Positions 1 to 8,322 of a DNA stretch of 64,000 bases are shown here, piece after piece (within the stretch, counting starts at the first letter, position 1; every line of letters begins with the position of its first letter). The stretch comes from Granulicella sibirica (GTDB lineage Bacteria > Acidobacteriota > Terriglobia > Terriglobales > Acidobacteriaceae): positions 62,001-126,000 of the forward strand of contig NZ_RDSM01000007.1 of NCBI RefSeq assembly GCF_004115155.1. Direction: 5' to 3'. The translations under genes were made by a program, and so were the position numbers. The notes below the pieces were generated by a model that saw only the letters and a list, made by a program, of their open reading frames with translations, did not search any database and was not told where the DNA came from.

Positions 1-247
1 TGAAGCCGGTGAGAGTCCCTTGCCCAGTTGCTCCGCTGTCGAAGCCCTCGATCGCCAAGAACCCTTCATCAATCAAACACTCGCTTCGAGTGCGCTCGCG
101 ATGCTCGCCCAACTGTTCCGATATGGTTCGCTGACGTATCACGGCGGATTCTTCAACGCCCGTACCGGGCAGATGAGCTCACTTCCGATCGATCCCGACA
201 TGTGGAAGCGTGGGCGGAGACGAAGACCTACCTCGCGTCCTACCTAA
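1..247 (+). CDS. PRTRC system ThiF-family protein, C-terminal part
   Basis: Only the last ~80 residues are in the window; the reading frame is open from base 2. The segment FINQTLASSALAMLAQLFR followed by GGFFNARTG and LPIDPDMWK resembles the C-terminus of the ThiF/E1-like protein of PRTRC cassettes (ParB-related, ThiF-related cassette), where a conserved 'VNQ...A..ALxLLxxLxR.G' helix precedes a 'FVNxxxG' strand. Family members are E1-like adenylyltransferases of unknown substrate on plasmids and integrative elements. The ATP-binding domain lies outside the window. A PRTRC protein E gene 370 bases downstream on the same strand supports the call. The last ~10 residues are Arg-rich, and the +2 frame at that point also reads protein-like, so a frameshift near base 215 is possible. 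Confidence 0.55.
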   Translation, partial: EAGESPLPSCSAVEALDRQEPFINQTLASSALAMLAQLFRYGSLTYHGGFFNARTGQMSSLPIDPDMWKRGRRRRPTSRPT

Positions 248-304
248 TTCACTCGTTGCGGAACCTCGCGGCGTTATCGTTGAGGCGATAGGAGTATCGC
301 CTCA

Positions 305-598
305 ATGACATTAACTGATCCCCGTATCGCACGAGATGCCGAAACAATTGCCCTGTTTGCATTTCGAAACGGCCCCCTCGAAGACCTTCATACCGGAAAG
401 CTTTGCACTCATTGCGCAGACAACTCGGCATACTCTCGCATCAACGACGCCGAGATGAAGGTCCCCATGCAAAACGCTATGACCCAGGTCTACCGTTACC
501 TCTGGATGAGAGAGAACGATCCTGAGGCATACGAGAGAGACTCGGCCCTGGCAGACCGATTCACCTGCGCATGGGACAATCCTGTGCCGAAAACCTGA
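305..598 (+). CDS. Conserved hypothetical protein within PRTRC cassette (97 aa)
   Basis: Acidic, soluble 97-residue protein with no signal peptide or membrane segment. It carries a CTHC pair (about residues 36-39) after the phrase LHTGKL, which could bind a metal, but only two cysteines are seen there. AGGAG lies about 10 bases upstream of the ATG. It sits between the ThiF-like gene and the PRTRC E gene, 18 bases before the latter's start, so the three are probably cotranscribed. I do not recognise a named domain, and its role in the cassette is unknown. Confidence 0.7.
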   Translation: MTLTDPRIARDAETIALFAFRNGPLEDLHTGKLCTHCADNSAYSRINDAEMKVPMQNAMTQVYRYLWMRENDPEAYERDSALADRFTCAWDNPVPKT

Positions 599-616
599 TG
601 TTTTATGGAGGATTCC

Positions 617-1180
617 ATGTTCCGTGAACTTGCTCCCTATCTGCGCCATCGTGCTGTACTGCTCACTGTGACCCATCTCGAACACGATCAGATACGCGTC
701 AACGTAGTCCCGAAGAAGCTGAAGGACGGAGAGAATGAAGCGCTCACAACACCTCTGAGCGTGACCGGGACCGCCGAGGAACTCGATACCGAGTTGCCCC
801 AAACGCTGACCGATTATGTGGCCGCACACCTGCAGTTGAACAATACCCTCGCGAGCGCAAGAGCGCAGATGGACGCGGCGGCAAAGACTGCCCAGGAAGA
901 GGCACGCGCGAGATCGAAGAACAACGCCAATCCCGGCAAGAAGGATCCTCCCGCGACTAGCGGAATGCCGTCTGCCGAAGAGTTGAAGCCCGTCGCGACT
1001 CCGAAGCTTGCGGCCTCGCGCAGCCCAAGCCTGTTCGATCTCTCGCCTGCGTTGATGCCAGGGCCCGCTGCCGAAACAAGCAAGGCCCTCCATACCGCTG
1101 GCGCGGAAGACGAGGACGAAATCCTCAGCGAGATCGACTCGCAAAGAGAGCATACCGACAATCTTGACGCGGCAGCTTGA
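617..1180 (+). CDS. PRTRC system protein E
   Basis: 187 residues. The N-terminal ~75 residues (MFRELAPYLRHRAVLLTVTH, then 'RVNVVPKKLK', 'TTPLSVTGTAEELD') match what I know of PRTRC protein E, one of the anonymous proteins of the ParB/ThiF-related cassette. The rest is low-complexity, rich in Ala, Lys, Glu and Pro, and likely disordered. The start at 617 is preferred over the ATG at 605, because the GGAGGA inside the longer form is an ideal ribosome site for 617. A strong hairpin follows the gene, ending the transcript. Function is unknown; association with plasmid-type ParB proteins suggests a role in element maintenance. Confidence 0.75.
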   Translation: MFRELAPYLRHRAVLLTVTHLEHDQIRVNVVPKKLKDGENEALTTPLSVTGTAEELDTELPQTLTDYVAAHLQLNNTLASARAQMDAAAKTAQEEARARSKNNANPGKKDPPATSGMPSAEELKPVATPKLAASRSPSLFDLSPALMPGPAAETSKALHTAGAEDEDEILSEIDSQREHTDNLDAAA

Positions 1181-1198
1181 TGCACTTCGCTGTAAAGG

Positions 1199-1248
1199 GC
1201 TCCATCGTGCTCTTTAGCCAACACGTCAGCTGGGGACCACGATGGAGC
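1199..1248 (+). terminator. Hairpin terminator after the PRTRC genes
   Basis: Perfect 11-bp arms, GCTCCATCGTG (1199-1209) and CACGATGGAGC (1238-1248), with a 28-base loop and a pyrimidine-rich tail TCTTCT. It begins 18 bases after the stop of the PRTRC E gene. The loop is longer than usual for an intrinsic terminator, so it could also act as a regulatory or mRNA-stability hairpin. Confidence 0.55.
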
Positions 1249-1457
1249 TCTTCTGGCTGTTCCGGAATCGCATCTGACACCGAGTTTACCGAGAATAGGA
1301 AGAACAATGGATAGATATGGAAGAGTCCCAGATCGACATGTAGAGAGACTAGCCTCAGAGAAACGAGACCCGAAGCCAGAGCCGTGTTGCAACAACTCAT
1401 AACTGCCGCTTAACAGAACGCATTGTTGCAATGTCCATCCTGCGACTAGGAAGACTT

Positions 1458-2063
1458 ATGACAGCTTTACCAGACAAGCTTTCGCTTCTCGAGATCGACA
1501 CTGAACTCGAGGAAATTATTGAGGAAGTTCAAGCGCTCAATGTGGCCAACGAGGAACTTCCGGCACAACTGATGGAACGCTTTGAGTCGTTCTGCAGCGC
1601 TTATGAACAAAAGGCTGACAAAATAGGCCACTTCGTTCGCATGATGGAGTTCAGAGAGCGGTGCTGTCGACAGGAAGCCGCCCGGCTTTTGGACCGTGCA
1701 CGCGCTGCCGAGGGCAGCGTGAAACGGACCAAATCTATGGTGATGTACCTGCTTATGAAACGCGGCCTGCCCAGGCTGGAGGGGCATCAGTACACATTCC
1801 GGATACAGGCTAACTCTCAGGACTCTGTAAGAATTACCGACGAGTCCTTGGTCCCTCTCGCCTGCCAGCGCATTCATCTCAACGTCGACGGCACGATGTG
1901 GGAAACGGTTCTTTCATTCCTGCCAGAGGAATTGGCGTTCGCGTTCGTGAGGGCGATCGAAGGAAAGGTCCCCGACACCACCGCAATCAAAGCGGCCGTT
2001 TCGAGGAACGAAGAGGTTCCAGGAGCAGAGGTCAAGCGTGGATACCATTTACGGGTCGCCTGA
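1458..2063 (+). CDS. Gp157-like (siphovirus Gp157 family) protein
   Basis: 201 residues. An acidic coiled-coil N-terminus (about 1-100; repeated Glu/Leu, 'EQKADKIGHFVRMMEFRE') is followed by a compact part with 'VMYLLMKRGLPRLEGHQYTFRIQ'-type sequence typical of phage Gp157 proteins (Pfam Sipho_Gp157): a helical stalk followed by a beta-rich tip. Gp157 homologues occur in phage and plasmid recombination or anti-restriction regions; the biochemical role is unsettled. The ATG at 1458 is chosen because AGGAAG lies just upstream; an upstream ATG at 1431 has no ribosome site. It lies 210 bases past the hairpin after PRTRC E, hence probably its own promoter. Confidence 0.65.
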   Translation: MTALPDKLSLLEIDTELEEIIEEVQALNVANEELPAQLMERFESFCSAYEQKADKIGHFVRMMEFRERCCRQEAARLLDRARAAEGSVKRTKSMVMYLLMKRGLPRLEGHQYTFRIQANSQDSVRITDESLVPLACQRIHLNVDGTMWETVLSFLPEELAFAFVRAIEGKVPDTTAIKAAVSRNEEVPGAEVKRGYHLRVA

Positions 2064-2103
2064 GCAAAACTAACGCGATCCCAATGGTCTCTATAGGGAC
2101 GGG

Positions 2104-2232
2104 ATGGTAATCCTCGAATGCCATGGAAGCCGTATGGTGGTTACGCCCTTAGACAATCTGGTCGGCGGGGATACCTGGCACCAGATCGGCGCCAGTTTCC
2201 GACCGGAGACGATCTGGAACCGGTGCCGTTAG
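2104..2232 (+). CDS. Possible small protein after the Gp157-like gene
   Basis: A 42-codon frame starting ATG after a GGGACGGG stretch, with protein-like composition (e.g. VVTPLDNLVGGDTWHQIGAS). It ends in TAG directly abutting an in-frame ATG (2233), after which the same frame continues ~57 codons to about 2406. The two pieces may be one gene with a premature stop, or two tiny ORFs. No homology recognised. It marks the last sequence before the remnants that begin the 10-kb foreign segment. Confidence 0.3.
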   Translation: MVILECHGSRMVVTPLDNLVGGDTWHQIGASFRPETIWNRCR

Positions 2233-2308
2233 ATGGCCGACGTCTATCATGCCGAAAGAAGAGACGCAGAACGGCACATCGCATTTCGAGCATTTGCTGA
2301 AGGACCGC

Positions 2309-2640
2309 TCAAAAGCGGCGGAGGCATTCTCGAAGCATGGCTCGCTCGGGTTCTGCGAACGAGCCAATCATCTGCATCATCATTCGGCCTGCCGGCGTCG
2401 TAGGGTCAATCGCCTCTTTGAGGCTACGGAAGCCTGCCTTCGCTTCCCTGATTCACTCGATATCGTCAGCACATCTCGCGGGGATCGCGAAAGCCGGTCC
2501 AGCTTCCAGACGACCAGCACTTCTTCTTTACGGATTTGATCGAGCACGAGTTGCAGTTCCGGACGGTTCCAGTAACCTTTTCGTGGCGAATTCGCTCGCA
2601 ACCCGCCGTCTTCAGGGTGGATGCCTGCGTTCATGGGATT
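2309..2640 (-). pseudogene. Serine recombinase (resolvase/invertase) remnant
   Basis: Read on the minus strand, pieces in different frames give GCERI, then RPELQLVLDQIRKEEVLVVW and KLDRLSRS, then a frame change to AGFRSLKEAIDPTTPAGRMM and FAEPERAMLREC. This order is the middle of the catalytic domain of Tn3-type resolvases/DNA invertases, which cut DNA with an N-terminal serine. The N-terminal catalytic Tyr/Ser segment and the DNA-binding C-terminus are missing, and at least two frameshifts are present. It lies at the left edge of the DNA that separates the two halves of the PRTRC/MoxR block, so it may be a relic of the event that inserted it. Confidence 0.85.
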
Positions 2641-2650
2641 TCACCACGGA

Positions 2651-2880
2651 ACAGAGCTCCGGTACGCGTGAAGGTACGCGAGACCATCGAGCGTCCATCG
2701 GCGGTGGTGGATGTCACGGGCCTCTCGTGCGCCATCACTGAGCGTGAAGACGGCAGCATCCTCATCGGTGCCGCTGCAAAAAAATACCGTCGTGGCCGCG
2801 CACCAATCGATCCGGACTCGTTACCCGCTGCTGTGCTGTGGCCGTGAACCTTGCGACACGCGACATGCACCAAAACATGC
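2651..2880 (+). pseudogene. Xanthine dehydrogenase-type FAD-binding subunit remnant
   Basis: The frame ending in IERPSAVVDVTGLS and EREDGSILIGAAAK, continued one frame over by NTVVAAHQSIRTRYPLL, matches the FAD-binding (medium) subunit of molybdenum hydroxylases, which normally reads '...RPSxLVDVxxL...IGAxxxNxxxAxHxxVRxRYPxLSxA'. Only ~60 residues survive; the upstream GGGTN FAD loop and the downstream AQIRN region are absent. The frame break sits in a run of seven A's where six would keep the frame. No molybdenum subunit is nearby, so this is a transported or deleted fragment. Confidence 0.75.
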
Positions 2881-3081
2881 CACAAAGAGCATGAGCGCCT
2901 GAGGGTCCGCCCCCCTTCTCGATAAGTGACTCCGGCGATTTATCGCTCATTGAGGTCACTCCGAGAACGGCGTTTGGCATCAACTGAAACGTTAAGCGAC
3001 TCAGTGACGAGAAGTGCATTTATGACTGCCAGTGGGGTTACAACACGTCTCCCGGTAGGTCCAAGTCTGATCCCGTCACAA

Positions 3082-4821
3082 TCATTTGTGAAGCAGCTCG
3101 TCGGCCATCCAAGCCTTGAGGTGGGCACGCAATTCTCCAAGAGGAACAACTCCCTCTTCCAGCACTGCCTGATTAAAATGACGCAGATCAAAGAGAGCCC
3201 CTAGCCTTTCCTGCGACTCGGCACGAAGGGCCTTGATCTCCAGTCCGCCGGAATCGTAGGAGGTAAGCTGGCCGGGCATTACCGCCATGCGGTCAACATA
3301 ATCATTGGCCGCGTCTGCAGAAAAGTGGCCTGAAGACACTATGTAGTCCACTGCCTGCTGCCGTGTCCAGTGGAACGCGTGGAGGCCGGGATCGACAACC
3401 ATGCCGCGTGCCGGCCACAACCTGCGCATCACGTCGGCATCCTCTGTATCGTAAATCTTGGCCTCTTCGCCCATAGCCTCCGCATATCGTGCCCAACCCT
3501 CCGTGTACGCGTCATTATCGATCAGCTTCGACAAGCGCGTAGGTGGCTGTAGTTCACGTGCCAAGGCCTTTTGTAGATAGTGTCCGGGCACTGCTTCATG
3601 TACCGTGTTGATTTCAGCGTCGGACCGCGTCTCGGTATGCCAGTCACCTAGTCTGATCAGAAAAACGGCCGCTTGTCTGGGATCGGGCTGTCCTTGAAAA
3701 CGAGACCCAACACCTGCATCTTCTTCAAAGGCCGAGAGCGGCCGAATGACAACATCCTGTTGTGGCATCCGGGTGATGAGTTGGCTAGCGGTCACATCCT
3801 TCGCCCGTTGAAGAAACTGCTGCGAAAACCCAAGAAGGTCGTCTTTCGATTGGAAGTGTTCCACGGAACTGCTTTTGATCTTTGCCACGATGGTCGGCAG
3901 GTCTGTGCTTTGATACTTCGCCTCTCCGATCTTCTCAATCTCCGCTACGTTTTCGCGCACCGTCTTCTGACCGAGGTCGAAGATCTCCTTCGGCGTTCGC
4001 TCCAGGGTGGTACTGGAGCGAAGAAACGCTTGGTAGCAGGCAGCCCCATTAGGCAGATCGGAGATTGCAACGCCCGCCCTCGCCTTTGGCAGGTATTCCG
4101 TCTGCAAAAAGTCGCGGTAAGACTTCAAAGCTGGATTGATCTGGTTCAGAATGAGCTGGTGGAATGCGTTCTGAAAGGCAGCATCTCCACTGCGTTTCGC
4201 AGGCGAGTAGAAGACCGATTGCTCCGGGTCCGCAACCGCCAGAGCATCCATTTGCTGTATCACTCTGCGCACGACCGACTGCGGCGCGGAGTAGCCCTGC
4301 GTAAGCCCAAGCCTTAAATTGGCAATCTCCACATCTAAATATTGGGGTATGCTGCCCCAACGCTGTAGGGCCTGCTTCCGCTCTTCGGCAGAGCCTGCTG
4401 GCTGCCTTTCGGCTACCTCAGCAAACTCGGACTGCCAGCCGTCAAAGTGGTTCACATTCCAAAGTTCGGTCCGGCATACTCGGAGCTGGAGGTCGGACTC
4501 CAGGCGCTCACGCAGATTTGAATAGGTCGCACGGTCTGGTTGAGCCAACCTAGCGATTGGCAAGGTGAGAAGCGCTTTGAGATCCTCGCGCTCTTCCTGG
4601 TCGTGCACTGAGAGCGCCTTGGGGCTTCGGTCGGCAAAGCGGCTGTGATCGTGGGTTGGCAGACCGCTCGTATAAGTGAGAGTCGGATCGTATCGAAGTT
4701 GCTGATCCACAAAGCGATCAGCGAGTTGATTTAGCTTCGCGGTCGTTGTCTGTGAGTGCCCGCTCGTGGGAGTGATGGTGATTGCGAGCAGGGCAACTTT
4801 GGCGGTCCGACAGATGTCCAT
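3082..4821 (-). CDS. DUF885 family secreted hydrolase (putative metallopeptidase)
   Basis: 579 residues with a hydrophobic N-terminus (VALLAITITPTSGHSQ) that looks like a signal peptide, so probably periplasmic or secreted. DUF885 proteins are gluzincin-like: here HEAVPGH at about residue 405 gives the zinc histidines and Glu, and AYTEGWARYAE about 30 residues later supplies the third ligand. Length (560-620 aa typical) and the conserved C-terminal YDSGG / FNQAVL region fit a complete enzyme. Substrates in the family are poorly known; peptidase activity is inferred. It stands alone, transcribed toward the XDH remnant, 176 bases from the next gene on its upstream side. Confidence 0.85.
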   Translation of the reverse strand: MDICRTAKVALLAITITPTSGHSQTTTAKLNQLADRFVDQQLRYDPTLTYTSGLPTHDHSRFADRSPKALSVHDQEEREDLKALLTLPIARLAQPDRATYSNLRERLESDLQLRVCRTELWNVNHFDGWQSEFAEVAERQPAGSAEERKQALQRWGSIPQYLDVEIANLRLGLTQGYSAPQSVVRRVIQQMDALAVADPEQSVFYSPAKRSGDAAFQNAFHQLILNQINPALKSYRDFLQTEYLPKARAGVAISDLPNGAACYQAFLRSSTTLERTPKEIFDLGQKTVRENVAEIEKIGEAKYQSTDLPTIVAKIKSSSVEHFQSKDDLLGFSQQFLQRAKDVTASQLITRMPQQDVVIRPLSAFEEDAGVGSRFQGQPDPRQAAVFLIRLGDWHTETRSDAEINTVHEAVPGHYLQKALARELQPPTRLSKLIDNDAYTEGWARYAEAMGEEAKIYDTEDADVMRRLWPARGMVVDPGLHAFHWTRQQAVDYIVSSGHFSADAANDYVDRMAVMPGQLTSYDSGGLEIKALRAESQERLGALFDLRHFNQAVLEEGVVPLGELRAHLKAWMADELLHK

Positions 4822-4997
4822 GCTTCCACCATATCAAGGCGAAGCATGTGGCTTGAATCAGTGAATTAGCCTCGGTTGGCGAGATCAGGTCGAGTCACTC
4901 GTCCAGTCCCCGGGGCCTGACACGTGCTTCGGCCACTTAGTGATCATCAAGATCATAACTGGCGAAAACTGCGTTTATCGGTAGTTATCCATTCGAC

Positions 4998-5642
4998 TCA
5001 TGTTCGGAGCGCCTTACAAGGTTTCTTCGCATACGAGCGCAGATATCCCCAGACAGCGCCTTCGGTTCTCTGTAGCAATTCGTTGGATTCGCCTTCTCCC
5101 CGTTCGCCTGCCGCGTCGATGAGACCGCGCATCAGTGCGAGCAGATCTGCCGCAGCGACGTCATGGTTCGGCACCTTCGGAGCGTCGGGTAGTGAGAGCA
5201 TTTTCTTCATCATGACCTCCAGACGCGAGGTCGTCCCGGAAACCTGGCTCTTGAAGGCCTCGCGCTTCTCCGCGACATCAATAAGCCGCGCCAGCTTTGG
5301 CCGTTTCATCTGATGGCGGATCGAGGCGCCGATATACGACTTGAGCGCCGCACGGAAGGTGGAGTGTTGTTCGAGGTTTTCGCTGACCGCAAGTAGCGGA
5401 GCGACTTCGCGCTCAATGAGCCCACTTAGCAGTGCATCCTTGCTGCGGAAATATTGATATAGCGAGCCGATGCTCACGCCAGCACGCTCGGCGATGGCAT
5501 TTGTGTTGAAACCCTCGAATCCACGCTGCTCCAGAATGCGAGCAGCGGCTTCCAAGAGGACAGTGACGGTCTCCGCAGAACGCTGTTGCAGCGGCGTCTT
5601 TCTTGGCTTTAGAGCTTCGGCAGCGGCTTGCTTTTTGGTCAT
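4998..5642 (-). CDS. TetR/AcrR family transcriptional regulator
   Basis: 214 residues. The N-terminal HTH is canonical: RSAETVTVLLEAAARILEQR, then 'GFNTNAIAERAGVSIGSLYQYFRSKDALL', followed by a helical ligand-binding domain. The start at 5642 (MTKKQ) is preferred over 5669, because the longer form would place its start codon inside the palindromic operator at 5663-5676. It is divergent from the darcynin and SDR genes, which it most likely represses together with itself; the inducer is unknown. Confidence 0.88.
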   Translation of the reverse strand: MTKKQAAAEALKPRKTPLQQRSAETVTVLLEAAARILEQRGFEGFNTNAIAERAGVSIGSLYQYFRSKDALLSGLIEREVAPLLAVSENLEQHSTFRAALKSYIGASIRHQMKRPKLARLIDVAEKREAFKSQVSGTTSRLEVMMKKMLSLPDAPKVPNHDVAAADLLALMRGLIDAAGERGEGESNELLQRTEGAVWGYLRSYAKKPCKALRT

Positions 5643-5662
5643 AAGAACGCGAGTACCCTTTG

Positions 5663-5676
5663 TGAGCAAATGCTCA
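5663..5676. promoter_or_regulatory. Palindromic operator for the divergent TetR
   Basis: TGAGCAAATGCTCA: 6-bp perfect arms (TGAGCA/TGCTCA) with a two-base spacer, located between the divergent TetR and darcynin genes, 27 bases before the darcynin ATG. Size and position are typical of a TetR-family operator controlling both directions. Confidence 0.6.
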
Positions 5677-5702
5677 TATCCTCATTTCAAGGAGAACACA
5701 GA

Positions 5703-6074
5703 ATGACTTCCAATGAAAACACACAGCACCAGACACACGACGATCTTACGGTCTTCATGCTGGTCAAGACCATGCCGGAGTGGCTCGGGATGCCGGTCGC
5801 GGAACGCTTCAATCACTTCAACGGACGAATGAAACCAATCCTCAAGAAATACGAAGGCGAAGTTCGTTGCCGCATCTTCGATACAGAGTTTTTCTCCACA
5901 CGCGTCACCGACGTTTGGATGTGGGAAGCGAAATCGCGGCATGCCTACGAGATGGTCGTCGAAGAGTTGCGGGAGACGCCGCTATGGGACCGCTTCTTCT
6001 CGATCGTCGAGATCCTCGCAGGTGTGGAGAATGCCTACGCACGCAACTATGACCGGGACGCTGTCTCAGCCTGA
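5703..6074 (+). CDS. Darcynin family protein
   Basis: 123 residues starting at ATG 5703 behind AAGGAGAACACAGA. Sequence such as DLTVFMLVKTMPEWLGMPV, 'RVTDVWMWEA' and 'WDRFFSIVEILAGVENAYARNYD' matches the darcynin family, small soluble alpha/beta (dimeric ferredoxin-like) proteins of unknown function. Longer upstream starts would run through the operator and are rejected. It is 22 bases before an SDR gene on the same strand, divergent from a TetR; a small enzyme or ligand-binding protein partnering the reductase is a reasonable guess but only inference. Confidence 0.8.
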   Translation: MTSNENTQHQTHDDLTVFMLVKTMPEWLGMPVAERFNHFNGRMKPILKKYEGEVRCRIFDTEFFSTRVTDVWMWEAKSRHAYEMVVEELRETPLWDRFFSIVEILAGVENAYARNYDRDAVSA

Positions 6075-6096
6075 GAGTTATACAGAAAGGAACATC

Positions 6097-6858
6097 ATGA
6101 AGATTTCAGGGAACACCGTACTCATCACCGGCGGAGGCTCCGGCATCGGGCGGGGCCTTGCCGAGGCATTTCACCGTCTTGACAATCGTGTGATCATCGC
6201 CGGGCGGCGCGAGGGCGTCTTGCAGGCAGTCGCATCGGCAAATGCCGGCATGGAGTACCTGCTGTTTGATCAAGATGCTCCGGCCAGCACCGAAGAACTC
6301 GCAACTAAGGTCCGTACGCGTTTTCCCAACCTAAATGTGCTGGTCAACAACGCGGGAATCCAGAAGGTCGAAGACCTCACCTCTGGTGACGTGGCTGATG
6401 CTGAAGCGATGATCAATACAAACCTGCTTGGGCCTATGCGGCTGACGGCAGCACTGATGCAGCAATTGCTCGCTCAGCCGTACAGCGCCATTCTGAATGT
6501 ATCGTCGGCTCTGGCGATGCTGCCTGCGGCCAGGATGCCGTCGTATTGCGCAAGCAAAGCGGCGATGCATTCTTATACGCAGTCGCTTCGTTATCAGCTC
6601 AAAGATTCTTCCATTGAGGTCGTTGAGATCATTCCTCCGTGGGTGCAAACGGATTTGCAGGGGGATCGTGGGATGAACCCCAAAGCGATGCCGCTGAAGG
6701 ACTACATCGCCGAGACGATCCAGTTGCTGCGCGACCAACCGGCAGCAGCGGAAATCGTTTCAGAACGATCGAAGCCGATGCGTTTTGCAGAGCGAGGCGA
6801 TTACGATACGTTCTTTCGCAAGTACAACGATGGATGGATGGCCGCACAAGAACGCTAG
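6097..6858 (+). CDS. SDR family oxidoreductase (DltE-like)
   Basis: 253 residues, classical short-chain dehydrogenase. The nucleotide-binding TGGGSGIGRG is near the N-terminus, NNAG follows the fourth strand, and the catalytic Ser is in NVSSALAMLP with YCASK as the Tyr/Lys pair. A ribosome site, AAAGGAAC, precedes the chosen ATG. NAD(P)H-dependent reduction of an unknown carbonyl is expected in the cytoplasm. It forms a two-gene unit with the darcynin gene under the divergent TetR. Confidence 0.9.
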   Translation: MKISGNTVLITGGGSGIGRGLAEAFHRLDNRVIIAGRREGVLQAVASANAGMEYLLFDQDAPASTEELATKVRTRFPNLNVLVNNAGIQKVEDLTSGDVADAEAMINTNLLGPMRLTAALMQQLLAQPYSAILNVSSALAMLPAARMPSYCASKAAMHSYTQSLRYQLKDSSIEVVEIIPPWVQTDLQGDRGMNPKAMPLKDYIAETIQLLRDQPAAAEIVSERSKPMRFAERGDYDTFFRKYNDGWMAAQER

Positions 6859-6983
6859 GAGCAGATCGCTGCTTCCACATGTGGATGCTTCTGTGTAGCG
6901 TGGCAAGCACTGCGCAGTAGCATCCAGATTCTTACCGATAAATTCGATGAGCAGGTCCTCCAAAGGAGGAGCAGACTGTTCCC

Positions 6984-8021
6984 ATGAATAAGCCAGCGCA
7001 GCACCTCTTCGCTGAAGTCCCACGCAGACAGGCCAAGGTTGAGATCACGATCGGCATCGACCTTAGCGACGTCTGGAGTCATTACTGCACCCTCAACCAG
7101 GACGGAGAAGTGGTCGACCGTGGCCGCTTAAGAACTATCCCCACGCCATCGAAAAGTGGTTCACCGACGTGGTTCCATCGCGGGTTGCGATGGAGGCTGG
7201 AACACACTCGATCTGGATCAGCGCATAGTTGCAGGAACTAGGTCACGAAGTCATCGTGGCAAACGTCCGCGAGTTGCGGGCGATCTCACACAGTGACCGG
7301 AAGAGCGATCAGGCCGATGCTGAGAAGCTGGCAGCATATGCCCGACTTGATCCGAACGTCCTTGGTCCGATCGCCCATCGTACCGTCGAGAGCAACAGCA
7401 GGCGCTAACTCTGATCCGTGCGCGAGCGCTGCTGGTGCGACTGCTACCGCTTCGTTGAATGCCGTTCGTGGTCTGACGAAGTCGTGCGGCTCCCGTACGC
7501 CTACCTCCGCCACAACGTGCTTGGCCCAGCGTAGCCTGGCCGTTATGCCGCCTGCACTGGCACAGGCGCTCGGTCCGGTGCTTCAGCAGATCGCGGAGAT
7601 GACAGTAAAGAGCAAGCTGTACGCCCGGCAGATCCAACAGCTCGGCCGAACCGAGTATCCAGAGACCGCCCTAACCTTCGTTTGACGCTCGGAAGTAAAG
7701 AGAGGTTCGGACGAAGTCGCCGACGTCGGGTGCTATCTGGGCCTGCGACCGCGTTGAAGTCAGTCTGGAGATGATGACCCGCACTTCGGCATCACCCACG
7801 CCGGTAACGCCTATCTCCGAAGTCTGCTGATCGAGTGCTCCAATCGCTTTCTTCGACCGCACGGACGAGACTCGGTCTTACGACAGTGGAGCCTGCGCCT
7901 AGCCGCCCGAGGTGACAAGCAGGCCAGAAGTAAGGCCGTCGTTGCCGTTGCCCGCAAGCTTGCGGTGATGCTCATCATCTCTGGAGGACCCAAGCTACGT
8001 ATATGCCGTTCTACGAACTAG
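6984..8021 (+). pseudogene. Degenerate IS110-family transposase
   Basis: The first frame gives IGIDLSDVWSHYCTLNQDGE, the DEDD N-terminus of IS110 recombinases. Another frame continues with VAMEAGTHSIWIS, 'LGHEVIVANVRELRAI' and 'SDQADAEKLAAYARLDP' (the paired acidic residues). A third carries the C-terminus FGITHAGNAYLRSLLIE and 'VAVARKLAVMLIISGG'. Multiple frameshifts and stops break the middle, so it cannot make a working enzyme. It is distinct from the intact IS110 at 28940. About 125 non-coding bases upstream, where IS110 elements encode their guide RNA, probably belong to it. Confidence 0.85.
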
Positions 8022-8286
8022 CTGCTTGAGTGATCAACATGTTCACCTGTTGCGACGACACCGTGTTCCGATGACTGCGATCCGGTTTGGCCTTCGAGGC
8101 TGCCGATAAATGGCAGCATCGACTCTCCTCTCGCCCCCGAACGGGCACCGAGCTTGCATGAAGACAGCTCATCCGAAGTGCGGATAGAAACGCGGTGGAG
8201 AGCAACGATACCAAGAACAACAACCAAAGCAAAAATCCTATGAAGGAAAAACAAAGAACAATCCTTGACACCATTGACCGGCTCAT
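8011..8286 (-). CDS. Possible small membrane protein (weak)
   Basis: A 91-codon frame with a hydrophobic stretch (IVLCFSFIGFLLWLLFLVSL) followed by a polar tail. It occupies the 300-base gap between the IS110 relic and the propeller gene. No ribosome site or family is recognised, and an overlapping frame (8018-8305) is equally open, so it may be chance. Confidence 0.2.
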   Translation of the reverse strand: MSRSMVSRIVLCFSFIGFLLWLLFLVSLLSTAFLSALRMSCLHASSVPVRGREESRCCHLSAASKAKPDRSHRNTVSSQQVNMLITQAASS

Positions 8287-8322
8287 AAAAAGTCGGCTTC
8301 TCCAAACTTACACAGCGTTCCG

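Noticed and set aside
2233..2406. In-frame ATG ORF (57 codons) after the small ORF at 2104
   Set aside because: It runs into the opposite-strand resolvase remnant and shows no ribosome site; kept only as a note under the 2104 feature.
3673..4317. 214-codon plus-strand ORF
   Set aside because: Antisense to the DUF885 hydrolase, which carries the HEAVPGH motif; no family or ribosome site.
6868..6879. 12-bp palindrome TCCACATGTGGA after the SDR gene
   Set aside because: Short and in the left flank of the dead IS110; no regulatory target or repeat partner is seen.
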